A DNA stretch of 64,000 bases from Veillonella atypica KON (GCF_002959915.1 NZ_PPDE01000009.1:1-64000); one strand, 5' to 3'; shown: positions 27,745 to 37,237, counted from the first letter of the stretch. Numbers and translations are program-made. The notes: generated by a model from the sequence alone, not told the origin.

Positions 27745-27846
27745 GTTATCCCTCCTTCCGAGCGAAAATACTGTATCTCATCTTTAAAATTATATACTAT
27801 TTAGGTGTACTATTCAATTCTCTTGTGAAAGTTTTACATAGAAAAA

Positions 27847-27880
27847 CTGCTCCTCATTGCCTAATACAATGTAGGAGCAG
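27847..27880 (-). terminator. Terminator after the P-type ATPase gene
   Basis: CTGCTCCTCATTG pairs with CAATGTAGGAGCAG (one bulged base), and TTTTTC follows on the minus strand. Confidence 0.85.
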
Positions 27881-27897
27881 TTTATTATCTATCAGTA

Positions 27898-30027
27898 TTA
27901 TTTTCTACTTAAGATGCGGACAGAGTTTAAGATACAAAGGATGGATACGCCTGTATCGCCAAATACAGCCCACCACATGGATGCATAGCCTAGGATGCCA
28001 AGCAACATGATAAGGATTTTAACAGCAATGGCGAATACAACGTTTTGCCAAGCCACGCGCAATGTTGATTTGGACAAATCAAGAATATGTGCAATAGCGG
28101 TCAAAGATGGACGCATGAACACAACGTCGGCCGCTTCGATAGCCGCATCAGCGCCGCTACCCATCGCACCACCTACGTCAGCACCAGCAAGAACTGGCGC
28201 ATCATTGATGCCATCGCCTACGAACATGGTAGGACCATATTCAGAGCGAATATCTTGAACAACGGATAATTTATCTTGAGGCAATAGTTGAGCACGTACT
28301 GCGCTTACACCCGTTTCTTTGGCGATATAGTTAGCGCTTGCTTCAGCATCACCAGTAAGCATAACAGTTTTAATATCTTGACGATTAAGATCAGCAATCG
28401 CTTCAGCAGAATCTGGACGAGCTTCATCGGCGATGATAATACGGCCAAGGTATGTATTACCTTCGGCTACAAGAACTTCTGTACCGTATTCAGCAGGTTC
28501 TGTTGGATAGCCTTGTACATCATAGCGTTCCATAAGGCGACGGTTACCAACAAGTACTTGTTGACCATCTGCCATACCTACCATGCCTTCGCCAGCTAAT
28601 TCCTGAACGAAATCGGAAGGTTCCACTGTAAGGCCTTGATCTTTTGCTTCAGAAACAATGCTTGTTGCTATTGGATGTGTAGATACAGCTTCGATAGCTG
28701 CCGCCATGGATAATAATTGACCAGAACTTACATGGGAGCCTACAGTTTCTACGTTGTGAACTTTGAACTCACCAGATGTAATAGTACCTGTTTTATCAAG
28801 AGCTACTGCTTTCACATTAGCCAATGCTTCGATAACACGACCACCTTTAAGCAAGATGCCATGTTTGGATGCGTTACCAATACCGGAGAAGAATGCAAGT
28901 GGCACGCTTAGCACCAATGCACATGGACAAGAAATAACAAGGAATGTTAAGGCTGTATAAATCCATCTATGCCATTCGCCAGTAATGAGGGATGGAATAA
29001 TCGCAACAGCAAGGGCAAGGGCTACTACGATTGGAGTATATACACGAGCAAAGCGCGTAATGAATTTATCGATTTTAGGTTTCGATGCAGCTGCATTTTC
29101 AACAGCATCAAGAATTTTAGTAACCATGGATTCTTCTAGAACCTTATCGACGCGCATCGTAATACGTCCAGTTTCATTGATGCAGCCAGACATCAATTGT
29201 GTACCTGGTTCTGCGCGAACAGGTACTGGTTCGCCGGTTACAGGAGCCGTATTGACGCGAGTTTCACCTTCAAGAATCGTACCGTCTAGAGGAATCAAAT
29301 CGCCAGGACGAACTTCAATAGTCCAGCCCACCTCAACCTTTTCAGGGGACATAACTACAATTTCGCCACCGCCGCATGTATCTATGACGCGCACCTCTTG
29401 AGGACGCATATCTACAGCATTCATGATTTCTGTACGGCTACGATCTGTTGCTTTTTCTTCAAAGAATTCACCGATACGGTAGAATAAAATAACACCAACC
29501 GCTTCAGGCAATGCATCGATAGCGATGGCACCTAATGTAGCGATGGACATCAAGAAGTTTTCATCAAATATTTCACCCTTTAAGATATTACGCGCGGCTG
29601 TACGCAATACAGGAAATGCAAGGAGTACATAAGCAACGTAGTAAATCGGAGTTTCAATAGATTCTGGCAATCCGATGGATGGAACAAAGGAAGTCAATGC
29701 ATCATAGATCATAAATAATAGACCTACTACGATAACTGCAATTGTTACAGAGTCATTGTCCTGATTGTTTTCACGGCCATCATCCACAGCCGCTTTAGAT
29801 TTACGTTCGTAATCAGCTACTGTTACGCCCTCTTCGATAGCATCACAGATGTCTTGAATGTCACGCTTAAGAGCCTCACGGTCCTCCCAAGACCCAGTTA
29901 ATTTTAATTGATGTGTAGCAAGTGTAAAATTAGCTGTTTCTACCACATCCATTTTACGGATACGATCTTCGATTTTCGCTCCACAGTTCGGACAGTTTAA
30001 ATCCTTTAGAAGTAATGTTTCTTCCAT
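27898..30027 (-). CDS. Heavy-metal-translocating P-type ATPase (Zn/Cd/Pb type)
   Basis: The roughly 709-residue P1B-type ATPase exports soft divalent metals. It has an N-terminal HMA domain with NCPNC, the actuator loop with TGEPVPV, the metal-selecting SCPCALVLS in the sixth membrane helix, DKTGTI phosphorylation site, the HP motif (STHPIAT) and GDGINDAPVL. SCPC and the C-terminal VRILSRK are typical of the ZntA/CadA branch rather than copper pumps. The ATG at 30027 has AAGGAGATATC directly upstream, so the ten-codon longer form is rejected. A consensus promoter and an ArsR/SmtB-type palindrome lie upstream, which fits metal-induced control. Confidence 0.93.
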   Translation of the reverse strand: MEETLLLKDLNCPNCGAKIEDRIRKMDVVETANFTLATHQLKLTGSWEDREALKRDIQDICDAIEEGVTVADYERKSKAAVDDGRENNQDNDSVTIAVIVVGLLFMIYDALTSFVPSIGLPESIETPIYYVAYVLLAFPVLRTAARNILKGEIFDENFLMSIATLGAIAIDALPEAVGVILFYRIGEFFEEKATDRSRTEIMNAVDMRPQEVRVIDTCGGGEIVVMSPEKVEVGWTIEVRPGDLIPLDGTILEGETRVNTAPVTGEPVPVRAEPGTQLMSGCINETGRITMRVDKVLEESMVTKILDAVENAAASKPKIDKFITRFARVYTPIVVALALAVAIIPSLITGEWHRWIYTALTFLVISCPCALVLSVPLAFFSGIGNASKHGILLKGGRVIEALANVKAVALDKTGTITSGEFKVHNVETVGSHVSSGQLLSMAAAIEAVSTHPIATSIVSEAKDQGLTVEPSDFVQELAGEGMVGMADGQQVLVGNRRLMERYDVQGYPTEPAEYGTEVLVAEGNTYLGRIIIADEARPDSAEAIADLNRQDIKTVMLTGDAEASANYIAKETGVSAVRAQLLPQDKLSVVQDIRSEYGPTMFVGDGINDAPVLAGADVGGAMGSGADAAIEAADVVFMRPSLTAIAHILDLSKSTLRVAWQNVVFAIAVKILIMLLGILGYASMWWAVFGDTGVSILCILNSVRILSRK

Positions 30028-30090
30028 GATATCTCCTTTATCTATATTTGAAAGCACAGAAAGCTTTCATCCTATATGAATTAAAATAAC

Positions 30091-30110
30091 ATATGAGTGT
30101 TTGTTCATAT
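30091..30110. promoter_or_regulatory. Candidate ArsR/SmtB/CadC-type operator
   Basis: ATATGAGTGTTTGTTCATAT is an imperfect palindrome of the form ATATGA-N8-TCATAT, close to the operators bound by metal-sensing ArsR/SmtB/CadC repressors. It overlaps the expected transcription start of the metal ATPase gene. No ArsR-family gene is in the window, so the repressor would be encoded elsewhere. Confidence 0.6.
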
Positions 30111-30113
30111 ATT

Positions 30114-30142
30114 ATTTTAATAGAATCTATACGATATGTCAA
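30114..30142 (-). promoter_or_regulatory. Promoter of the metal P-type ATPase
   Basis: On the minus strand TTGACA (30142-30137) and TAAAAT (30119-30114) are separated by exactly 17 bases. The ATG lies about 87 bases downstream of the -10 box. Confidence 0.75.
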
Positions 30143-30174
30143 GAAAAATTATCAAAATAAATTAGACGTAAAAC

Positions 30175-30205
30175 AGCCCATACGTATCACCTATACGTAT
30201 GGGCT
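30175..30205 (-). terminator. Terminator after the YolD-like gene
   Basis: AGCCCATACGTAT/ATACGTATGGGCT is a perfect 13-bp stem with a five-base loop, followed by GTTTTA on the minus strand. Confidence 0.8.
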
Positions 30206-30240
30206 AATTCTATATTCTTACGTTATAGTTTTGACTATTT

Positions 30241-30564
30241 CTATTCATAAAGATTGATTTCTTTTATATCTTTAAAGGTAATGACAATCCCCTCTATAGA
30301 CATAGTATGGGCCGTCTTATTTATCAGCTCTATAGCACCCAGCAACTCCGTATAACAATGACCGTTGTAATATAGGACTCGCACAAAATTTCCGTCTGTC
30401 AATGATTGGATTGTACGATTTAATTCCTCTAGTTGGTCCTCAGATAACTCTACACGATTCTCCTTAGGCCGTGCTACGGCTGCCAGCAATGTTTCAAATC
30501 CCTTTAACGCCGCAAAAGGCATAAATTGTTTAGCCCGTTGCAAGCGCGACATCCGATGTTTCAT
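30241..30564 (-). CDS. YolD-like protein
   Basis: The product (about 107 residues from the ATG at 30564) carries the YolD-like signature MSRLQRAKQFMPFAALKGFE near the N-terminus and a small beta-rich C-terminal domain. YolD-like genes typically sit next to Y-family polymerases of the UvrX/UmuC type and are thought to be accessory or regulatory partners. Here it lies 47 bases after the polymerase gene in the same operon. The ATG at 30564 starts at MKHRMSRL. An upstream start at 30588 lacks an RBS. Confidence 0.88.
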   Translation of the reverse strand: MKHRMSRLQRAKQFMPFAALKGFETLLAAVARPKENRVELSEDQLEELNRTIQSLTDGNFVRVLYYNGHCYTELLGAIELINKTAHTMSIEGIVITFKDIKEINLYE

Positions 30565-30611
30565 GAATGTATACCTTCCCTCACGCAATACATCAATTCC
30601 TATTGTAAAAG

Positions 30612-31895
30612 CTACTCTCCATTATGACCGCCTACCAATGTATTTCTAAACTGCAGAGTCCCTTCTTCTTGCAAGCTAGATGCACGAAGGATAGCATTTT
30701 TACCAAAACGTCCTTTAATATTCAGCATGGTTTTCTGTATATGTTCCTCTTGCTCTGCTGTATCCGTTAATGCATTACTAAACAGGTCCATTTCAGTCGG
30801 TACAGCGGCCTTATTAACTAAATCTTCAAAGCTAACGGCAATGCGTCGTATCAACTCATGAGGCCGTTTATATTTATCAAACAAGGCTAGTACAGCTGGA
30901 CATAACTCTTGAAATGAGTCCGTATAATGCGCTAAGGTCCTGGATCCACCAGTGGACTTTACATCCTCTACTGCATAGCCGATGTGAACATGAATACACT
31001 TTGTAACCGCCTTAATCTGTAACAGTTCAAGGACTAAGGACTCTACCATTTCACGCATGGGCAATCGCGCCTCATCAGCCGTATAATTGCGCAATAGAAT
31101 TTGGCTTTGTGAAAGAGAATGCTTAGATGGTCTATAGGCGTGAATATCGGCAATGGTACAGCTTTCACGGCCCCATGCATGATCGATTAACAACTCTGCA
31201 TTCACACCGAATTCCTTATATAATTTATGTTCCGGCACTTGAGTGATGCCATGCAAATCAAAGGCGCCAAATTTACGCAAACGATTGGCAATACCGCTGC
31301 CGATTTGCCAAATATCTGTAATCGGCTGATGATGCCAAATTTGCTCTTTAAAAAGGCTTTCATCAAGATACCCGATAAAATCCGGCGCATGCTTCGCCAG
31401 TATATCAAGGGCAATTTTTGCGAGGAATAGATTCGTTCCAATGCCTACAGTGGCGTAAATATGGGTTGCATCGAGGACCGCATCAAGCAAAAGCTGTGCC
31501 AATTGACGAGGCGTTTTCTTATATAATTTCATGTATGGCGTAATATCGATAAAATATTCATCAATGGAATAGACATGGATATCATCAGGTGATACATAGT
31601 TTAGCAATGTTCCATAAATCTGGGCCGAAGCCTCCATATACCTCTTCATATGTGGCTTTACCGTAATATATTCAATATGAGAAGGAATTTGAAACAACCG
31701 AGCCCGATTCTTAACGCCTAGTTTCTTAAGTGCTGGAGAGATGGCTAACGTAATCGCACCCTTGCCACGAGAATTATCGGCCACCACCAACGGTGTCGTA
31801 AATGGATCTACCCCCAAATCGGCACATTCTACAGATGCGTAAAAGCTCTTTAAATCAATGCACATATACATCCGATTTGTATCAGCTGAACCCAT
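30612..31895 (-). CDS. Y-family DNA polymerase (UmuC/UvrX type)
   Basis: The 427-residue protein is a translesion polymerase. The palm contains CIDLKSFYASVE (metal-binding Asp about residue 13) and VYSIDEYFIDITPY with the catalytic DE pair. The fingers/thumb include IGSGIANRLRKFGAFDL with the helix-hairpin-helix. YolD as the next gene, plus the divergent C-terminus, points to the UvrX/UmuC branch and not to DinB. It starts after TAAGGAGGTG. A LexA-type box overlaps its promoter, consistent with DNA-damage induction. Confidence 0.93.
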   Translation of the reverse strand: MGSADTNRMYMCIDLKSFYASVECADLGVDPFTTPLVVADNSRGKGAITLAISPALKKLGVKNRARLFQIPSHIEYITVKPHMKRYMEASAQIYGTLLNYVSPDDIHVYSIDEYFIDITPYMKLYKKTPRQLAQLLLDAVLDATHIYATVGIGTNLFLAKIALDILAKHAPDFIGYLDESLFKEQIWHHQPITDIWQIGSGIANRLRKFGAFDLHGITQVPEHKLYKEFGVNAELLIDHAWGRESCTIADIHAYRPSKHSLSQSQILLRNYTADEARLPMREMVESLVLELLQIKAVTKCIHVHIGYAVEDVKSTGGSRTLAHYTDSFQELCPAVLALFDKYKRPHELIRRIAVSFEDLVNKAAVPTEMDLFSNALTDTAEQEEHIQKTMLNIKGRFGKNAILRASSLQEEGTLQFRNTLVGGHNGE

Positions 31896-31965
31896 ACAAA
31901 CACCTCCTTAAAACGCTAATGTATCGACTTTCACAAAAATTAGTATTTCCATAATTTCTATCATT

Positions 31966-32005
31966 AGTATAACAAAAATACACAATATTTTCAAACGTAT
32001 GTTTG
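31966..32005 (-). promoter_or_regulatory. Promoter with overlapping LexA-type SOS box for the Y-family polymerase operon
   Basis: On the minus strand TTGAAA (31994-31989), 17 bases and TATACT (31971-31966) make a near-consensus promoter. The palindrome CAAACATACGTTTG at 32005-31992 differs at one position from the Firmicute LexA (DinR) consensus CGAAC-N4-GTTYG and covers the -35 box, where a repressor would block polymerase. Confidence 0.75.
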
Positions 32006-32033
32006 CTATTATATAGGTAATTTTAACTATAAA

Positions 32034-32077
32034 AAAGGTATCTATCATTAGACATATGTCTAATGATAGATACCTTT
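32034..32077 (-). terminator. 44-base perfect palindrome acting as the dnaB terminator
   Basis: Bases 32034-32055 are exactly complementary to 32056-32077, centred on GACATATGTC, and are followed by TTTTTT on the minus strand. The stem is unusually long for a terminator (about 20 bp after allowing a loop). Confidence 0.85.
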
Positions 32078-32128
32078 GTGCTTTGATTTTTTTTAATTCT
32101 AAGTATGTACCCCGACGACAGATTACAT

Positions 32129-33490
32129 TTATTGTTCAGGGCCAACTTTTTCTTCGTCTACCGTATCTAAGAATCGTGTTAACTCGCCAATAAATAGAAG
32201 TTTTACACTCCCCACTGCACCATTACGGTGTTTACGGATAAGAACCTCTGCCTTATCACCCATTTCAGAGTTTTCATCATAGTATTTATCGCGATACAAG
32301 AAGATAACGATATCCGCATCTTGTTCAAGGGAACCAGATTCACGAAGGTCAGATAATACCGGACGCTTGTCTGGGCGGCTTTCAACACTACGAGACAACT
32401 GAGACAAAGCAATAACAGGCACATTAAATTCACGAGCAATCAGTTTTAGGTTACGAGAGATTTCAGATACTTCTTGTTGTCGATTTTCACTGCCCTTACC
32501 GGAGCTACGGCCTTGCATAAGCTGAATATAATCGACGATAACAAGATCAAGACCATGTTCTACCTTGAGGCGGCGTAACTTAGCGCGCATATCCTGCACC
32601 GTAAGTCCTGGCGTATCATCGATAAACAGGCTGGCTTGACTCATCTCATCCGCCGCAGCCATCACCTTCCCCCAATCATTAGGATCCATGTCAGCCTTGC
32701 GCAACTTGTCTGATTCAATACCGGCCACGGAGGACAAAATACGTCCTACCAACTGTTCCTTGGACATTTCTAGAGAGAAGAATGCTACAGTCCGCTTAAT
32801 CCCCATCGCTACATTTTGAGCAATGTTCAAGGTGAAAGCAGTCTTACCCATAGCAGGACGAGCCGCTACGAGAATAAGGTCCGACCGTTGTAACCCATTT
32901 AACTTGAAATCCAAATCTCTAAATCCAGTTGGTACACCTGTAATAGAACCCTTATGTTGTTGCAGTTTACTAAGTCTATCAATATTCGTAAGAACTACAT
33001 CACCAATGGGAGAAAATGTCGATTCTGATTGTGTTTGACCGCCTACATCAAGAACGAGTTGTTCCGCCTTATTCATAATGACGGATGGTTCATCCTCGCC
33101 AGCATAAGTCATACCGACAATCTTATTACCTGCATCTATGAGACGGCGCATTTGTGCTTTTTCTACAATAATGCGCGCATGCTCTTCAATATTATAGCCT
33201 GTCGCTTCATTCGCAAGAGATGTAATATAAGCAATGCCACCTACGGTATCCAATTTTTTACGTCGTTCTAGTTCTTCACTTAACGTAATGAAATCTACGG
33301 TCTTGTTACTTTTTACAAGATTTAAAATAGCATCATAAATGATCCGATGCGTATCACGATAAAAATCATCACGATCTACGATACTTGTTACCAAATCAAT
33401 GGCTTCGCCAGATGATGAACCATCGGTTAGCAATGCCCCTAATACGGCCTTTTCCGCATCCTCATTATGCGGTGGTATGCGTACGTCCAT
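32129..33490 (-). CDS. dnaB: Replicative DNA helicase DnaB
   Basis: The 453-residue hexameric helicase has the DnaB N-terminal helical domain (PPHNEDAEKAVLGALL at the start). Its RecA-like core has Walker A (ARPAMGKTAF), Walker B (LVIVDYIQLM) and the H4 motif (ALSQLSRSVESRPDKRPVLS). It unwinds DNA at the replication fork. It lies after rplI in the order yybS-gdpP-rplI-dnaB, conserved in Firmicutes. A hairpin with a T-run between rplI and dnaB may lower its read-through. Confidence 0.97.
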   Translation of the reverse strand: MDVRIPPHNEDAEKAVLGALLTDGSSSGEAIDLVTSIVDRDDFYRDTHRIIYDAILNLVKSNKTVDFITLSEELERRKKLDTVGGIAYITSLANEATGYNIEEHARIIVEKAQMRRLIDAGNKIVGMTYAGEDEPSVIMNKAEQLVLDVGGQTQSESTFSPIGDVVLTNIDRLSKLQQHKGSITGVPTGFRDLDFKLNGLQRSDLILVAARPAMGKTAFTLNIAQNVAMGIKRTVAFFSLEMSKEQLVGRILSSVAGIESDKLRKADMDPNDWGKVMAAADEMSQASLFIDDTPGLTVQDMRAKLRRLKVEHGLDLVIVDYIQLMQGRSSGKGSENRQQEVSEISRNLKLIAREFNVPVIALSQLSRSVESRPDKRPVLSDLRESGSLEQDADIVIFLYRDKYYDENSEMGDKAEVLIRKHRNGAVGSVKLLFIGELTRFLDTVDEEKVGPEQ

Positions 33491-33565
33491 GTCCTTCTCC
33501 CCTTAACTAGAATATGAGTATCTTCCCTATGAAAGCGTGCGTCACGCCTCTTCTATGCACAAAAA

Positions 33566-33596
33566 GAATCACCACACTCTGTGAGCATGGTGATTC
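33566..33596 (-). terminator. Intra-operon terminator or attenuator between rplI and dnaB
   Basis: GAATCACCA/TGGTGATTC, with a 13-base loop, is followed by TTTTTG on the minus strand. Because dnaB starts 76 bases later in the same direction, it may act as a partial terminator or mark a separate dnaB promoter. Confidence 0.7.
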
Positions 33597-33601
33597 GAAG
33601 A

Positions 33602-34048
33602 TTATTCAGCGACTACGTTAACCTTGATAGTGCTCGTAATTTCTGGATGTACACGAACCACTACATCATGAACACCTAATGTTTTCAACGGTTCTTTAAT
33701 TTCGATTTTCTTTTTATCGATATCTACCTTGTATTGAGCTTTCGCTGCATCGGAAATATCTTTAGCAGTCACAGAACCGAATACGCGGCCTTCTTCACCC
33801 ATGCGAACCTTAACAGTAACTTCAACCTTAGTCAATTGAGCTGCTAAGATTTTAGCTTCATCATTGGCAACAGCTTTATTGTGAGCGATGGATTCTTGCT
33901 TTTGTTTCGCATTATTTACGTTAGTTGCTGTACCTTCAAGACCAAGGCCTTTTTTAATCAATACATTACGACCATATGCGTCACTTACTTCAACAATTTC
34001 GCCTTTTTTACCAACTTTTTTTACATCTTCTAACAATACTACTTTCAT
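33602..34048 (-). CDS. rplI: 50S ribosomal protein L9
   Basis: The 148-residue protein has the standard L9 N-terminal domain (MKVVLLEDVKKVGKKGEIVEV, then GYGRN-like AYGRNVLIKKGL), a connecting helix rich in Lys/Gln/Ala, and the C-terminal rRNA-binding domain with GSVTAKDI and HDVVVRVHPEI. The length matches the family. It begins two bases after gdpP ends, so the two are translated together. Confidence 0.98.
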   Translation of the reverse strand: MKVVLLEDVKKVGKKGEIVEVSDAYGRNVLIKKGLGLEGTATNVNNAKQKQESIAHNKAVANDEAKILAAQLTKVEVTVKVRMGEEGRVFGSVTAKDISDAAKAQYKVDIDKKKIEIKEPLKTLGVHDVVVRVHPEITSTIKVNVVAE

Positions 34049-34050
34049 TG

Positions 34051-36072
34051 TTATTCCTCCTCTTTTTCAGCGGAATGAAGGGCTTCTAGCGCTTTATCTA
34101 GAATAGCCGCCTTCGCTTCCTCTATCGTCATACCTTGTAGTTGGGCACCAGCCACTGTTCTGTGACCGCCACCACCCAAGGCTTCCATTACAACTTGTAC
34201 ATTTACCTTGCCTTTGGATCGAGCGCTGACGCCGATACCGCCATCATTAAGTGAGTAAAGTACAAATGCTGCTTCAATATCTTCATTGCTGATGAGCATA
34301 TCCGCACTTTGTGCGGCCAATGCCATCATATCCTTCATACCTGCTGGTGCCACAGAAATAGCAATACCTTCGGTACGATTGGCTTCAAATACCATTTTAG
34401 CACGCAATTGGATAGAATCGAAGGTTTCAATAAATAATTCTTTTACCCGTTCAATATCCGCCCCTGCACGACGTAAGAACGCTGCCGCTTCGAAGGTACG
34501 TGCCCCAGTTTGTTGATTAAAGTTTTTCGTATCTAATACGATGCCCGCATAAATACCTGTAGCTTCCGCTTTTGAAAGCTTCACAGGAACTCCTGCATAT
34601 TGTACAAGTTCTGTTACGAGCTCACTCGTAGATGATGCAGCTGGTTCCAAATACGTAAGCAATGGATTTTCAATAAAATCTGCTGCGCGACGATGATGAT
34701 CGATGACAATGCGTCGCTCAGATACTTCTAGAGCCTCTGGCGCTGCTACCATCGGTGTTCTATGCGTGTCACAAACGATGGCCAATGTATTCGCATCAGC
34801 CCACAATTTTGCTTCTGCAGGCGTTATGATATGAGTTTTCCAAAATTCGTCTTCCTCAAGAACATGTACCATTTTATCAATGGCATTTGTTTCTTTTGAA
34901 AGTACTAATCGCACCTCTTTACCAAGAGTACGTGCAATTGATACGACGCCAATAGCACCGCCTAATGCATCATAGTCCTCACGTTGATGACCCATAACAA
35001 GGATTTTGTCAGAATCATTCATCAATTCATGAATGGCTTGACTAACCACACGAGCACGAACGCGCGTATTTTTTTCAACACCTGCTGTATTGCCTCCGAA
35101 GAAGCGGGTGCTTTCACCATCCATAATGCAAACCTGATCACCACCGCGCCCTAAGGCAATATCGAGGGCTGCGCGAGCACGTTCGGACACATCCTTAACA
35201 GAGCCTGCATTTTCGCCAATCCCGATACTAATCGTAGCAGGAACTTGACGAGGAGAAGGCAATTTACGGATACGTTCAAGCACACTAAAGCCGTTGTTTT
35301 CCATGTCTTGCAAAGCGCCCCGAGAAATGGCAAATGTGTACATATCATCTTGGAAGTTCCGAATGAAACCTTCGTGTTTATCGATTTCATCAACGACGAT
35401 ATTGTTGATTTCCGCCCATAGATTTGTATATTCTCTATCGCTGAGGCCCTTCGTTAATTCTTCGATATTATCGATTTGAATCATGCCCCATACAGGCTGT
35501 TCTTCTTGCGCCTTAATACGTTCCTTTTCAATGGCTGTAATATCCTTAAAATACAAAGCCATAACTGCATGTTCCGTCAATTCATCATTAGGATCTGCAT
35601 CAGGTCTTGTATCGCGAGGGTCGATGAACTTGTACACTACTTGGAAATAGCGATCCCCGTATTGCTCTTTCAAGAACCCCGATTTGCCCCAAATCTTATC
35701 AATTCTAAATCCAGGAATCAAAGCGGACATTTTTTGCAATTTATTCCAGTCCACCGGAACCCAATCGGCAAATACACTATTATTCCATACCAATGTACCT
35801 TGCTTATTGACAAGTACAATAGCGGTCGGTAAGTTTTGTAATGCAAAGTTAGCCGCCTGCGTCACATTCTTCATCATAGCACCAAATTGTTCGCGTGCTA
35901 AGCGACGACGATTGTGGATGGTATTGTAATTAATCAAGTATACAGCAACCACCACGATGACTGACAATATGGCTAATAGCCAATTTAAATAAGCGATGAT
36001 TAAGATTAATAGAACGATGACACCAATAAAGGTCCATTCCATTGCTTCCCATCTTCGTTGAAAGGATTTCAT
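34051..36072 (-). CDS. gdpP: Cyclic-di-AMP phosphodiesterase GdpP
   Basis: The 673-residue membrane protein hydrolyses c-di-AMP. It has two N-terminal membrane helices (about residues 13-46), a PAS-like domain (NLPTAIVLVNKQGTLVWNN), a degenerate GGDEF domain (near FQDDMYTFAISRG) and a DHH-DHHA1 phosphodiesterase. In the latter, VMGHQREDYDALG supplies the first metal-binding block and VIDHHRRA the DHH motif. GGGGHRTVAGAQL ends the DHHA1 part. The start follows AGGAGGTTACT. It lies between yybS and rplI in the same operon. Confidence 0.96.
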   Translation of the reverse strand: MKSFQRRWEAMEWTFIGVIVLLILIIAYLNWLLAILSVIVVVAVYLINYNTIHNRRRLAREQFGAMMKNVTQAANFALQNLPTAIVLVNKQGTLVWNNSVFADWVPVDWNKLQKMSALIPGFRIDKIWGKSGFLKEQYGDRYFQVVYKFIDPRDTRPDADPNDELTEHAVMALYFKDITAIEKERIKAQEEQPVWGMIQIDNIEELTKGLSDREYTNLWAEINNIVVDEIDKHEGFIRNFQDDMYTFAISRGALQDMENNGFSVLERIRKLPSPRQVPATISIGIGENAGSVKDVSERARAALDIALGRGGDQVCIMDGESTRFFGGNTAGVEKNTRVRARVVSQAIHELMNDSDKILVMGHQREDYDALGGAIGVVSIARTLGKEVRLVLSKETNAIDKMVHVLEEDEFWKTHIITPAEAKLWADANTLAIVCDTHRTPMVAAPEALEVSERRIVIDHHRRAADFIENPLLTYLEPAASSTSELVTELVQYAGVPVKLSKAEATGIYAGIVLDTKNFNQQTGARTFEAAAFLRRAGADIERVKELFIETFDSIQLRAKMVFEANRTEGIAISVAPAGMKDMMALAAQSADMLISNEDIEAAFVLYSLNDGGIGVSARSKGKVNVQVVMEALGGGGHRTVAGAQLQGMTIEEAKAAILDKALEALHSAEKEEE

Positions 36073-36088
36073 AGTAACCTCCTTTCTA

Positions 36089-37048
36089 TTAATAACCTCG
36101 TTGATTGAAACGAGATCGTAAATCTAAAAACATATCCATAACACCAAACGTTACTAGAGATATTGGCATCATGACATATAAAAGAGCTATAATAACAATT
36201 TTTAATACCCTTGATACACCATAACCTTCTAAAACACCAAGCAAAGAAGCGATACCATTAAGGCCACAAGCAAAGGCGCCAAATAAAGCAATGTTCATAC
36301 CAACAGTTGTAAGCAGCTCATTATTGATACCAACAAAGGATGAGCCATAAATAATAATAAGACCTACAGCCAATACACCAGCCGTCCAAACAGGTATTTG
36401 CCAGGTTGAAATAGCAGGCAATGGTTGTACAGGATTATTAGTACGTTTTGCAATATATGCTGTAAACCGTGCCAAGATATAGGACGTAACAGCAAACGCA
36501 CAAAACGCATAAGTGATAAGCATCCTTTTAATCTGTACTAAGCTCGCTTGTATTTGTTGTATATAAAGCTCTGTCTGTTCTGGTGGCAGCGATTGTTGTT
36601 TCACTGTGTCTATAAATGCATTTTGTACTTCATCACCAATATTTTGAATAGATGTCTGTAAATCAACAGACATAATAGACATTGATGCTAAGAGTGTAAT
36701 AATAGTAGTCACTGCTAATGCTAGCGTAGGCACCAAGATTAATTTTAAAGGGGACCAACGTTTACGAAAACCGAGTCCAATAAAAATGCTTGGTACTGCA
36801 TACATCAAGATTGTTCCTACAGCTGTCAATGGTCCCAATAAAATGGAAACAATGACAAAGGCTACTACAGCTGCAGAGCAGCTATAACGAACGCCCCACC
36901 TGATCCCTACTGTAGCAATCGCCGCAGGAGCTACGATAGTAGCTAACAGAGATAAAACAGGAAGACTAGCGCCTATAACGGTTAATACAACTACGATGGC
37001 TGCTAAAAACGCCGTTTCCACCATAGCTCTTGTATTTGTTTGTTTCAT
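36089..37048 (-). CDS. DUF2232 (YybS-like) membrane protein
   Basis: The 319-residue protein has about eight membrane segments and the DUF2232 pattern, with the late EGYGVSRVLKIVIIALLYVM region close to the C-terminus. YybS proteins are uncharacterised but are almost always placed just before gdpP, as here (16-base gap). Resemblance to energy-coupling-factor S components has been noted for the family. A transport or c-di-AMP-linked role is inference. Confidence 0.88.
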   Translation of the reverse strand: MKQTNTRAMVETAFLAAIVVVLTVIGASLPVLSLLATIVAPAAIATVGIRWGVRYSCSAAVVAFVIVSILLGPLTAVGTILMYAVPSIFIGLGFRKRWSPLKLILVPTLALAVTTIITLLASMSIMSVDLQTSIQNIGDEVQNAFIDTVKQQSLPPEQTELYIQQIQASLVQIKRMLITYAFCAFAVTSYILARFTAYIAKRTNNPVQPLPAISTWQIPVWTAGVLAVGLIIIYGSSFVGINNELLTTVGMNIALFGAFACGLNGIASLLGVLEGYGVSRVLKIVIIALLYVMMPISLVTFGVMDMFLDLRSRFNQRGY

Positions 37049-37180
37049 AATACTCCATTCAACACTAAAAGAATACTAGTTATCTTTTAATTATAGCAGT
37101 TTAATAAAGTAACTTCAAATACCCTATATAGTAGACAATTACAGCAACTACGCTACTTATGGTGTCTCAAAATAATAAAG

Positions 37181-37237
37181 ATATCCCCCTCAAGACTATT
37201 CGCCATGTAATCACGGCATCCTGCTTGAGAGGGATAT
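37181..37237 (-). terminator. Probable terminator after RNase J
   Basis: ATATCCCCCTCAAG and CTTGAGAGGGATAT form a 14-bp stem with one mismatch and a 29-base loop, followed by CTTTATT on the minus strand, six bases after the stop codon at 37243. Confidence 0.6.
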
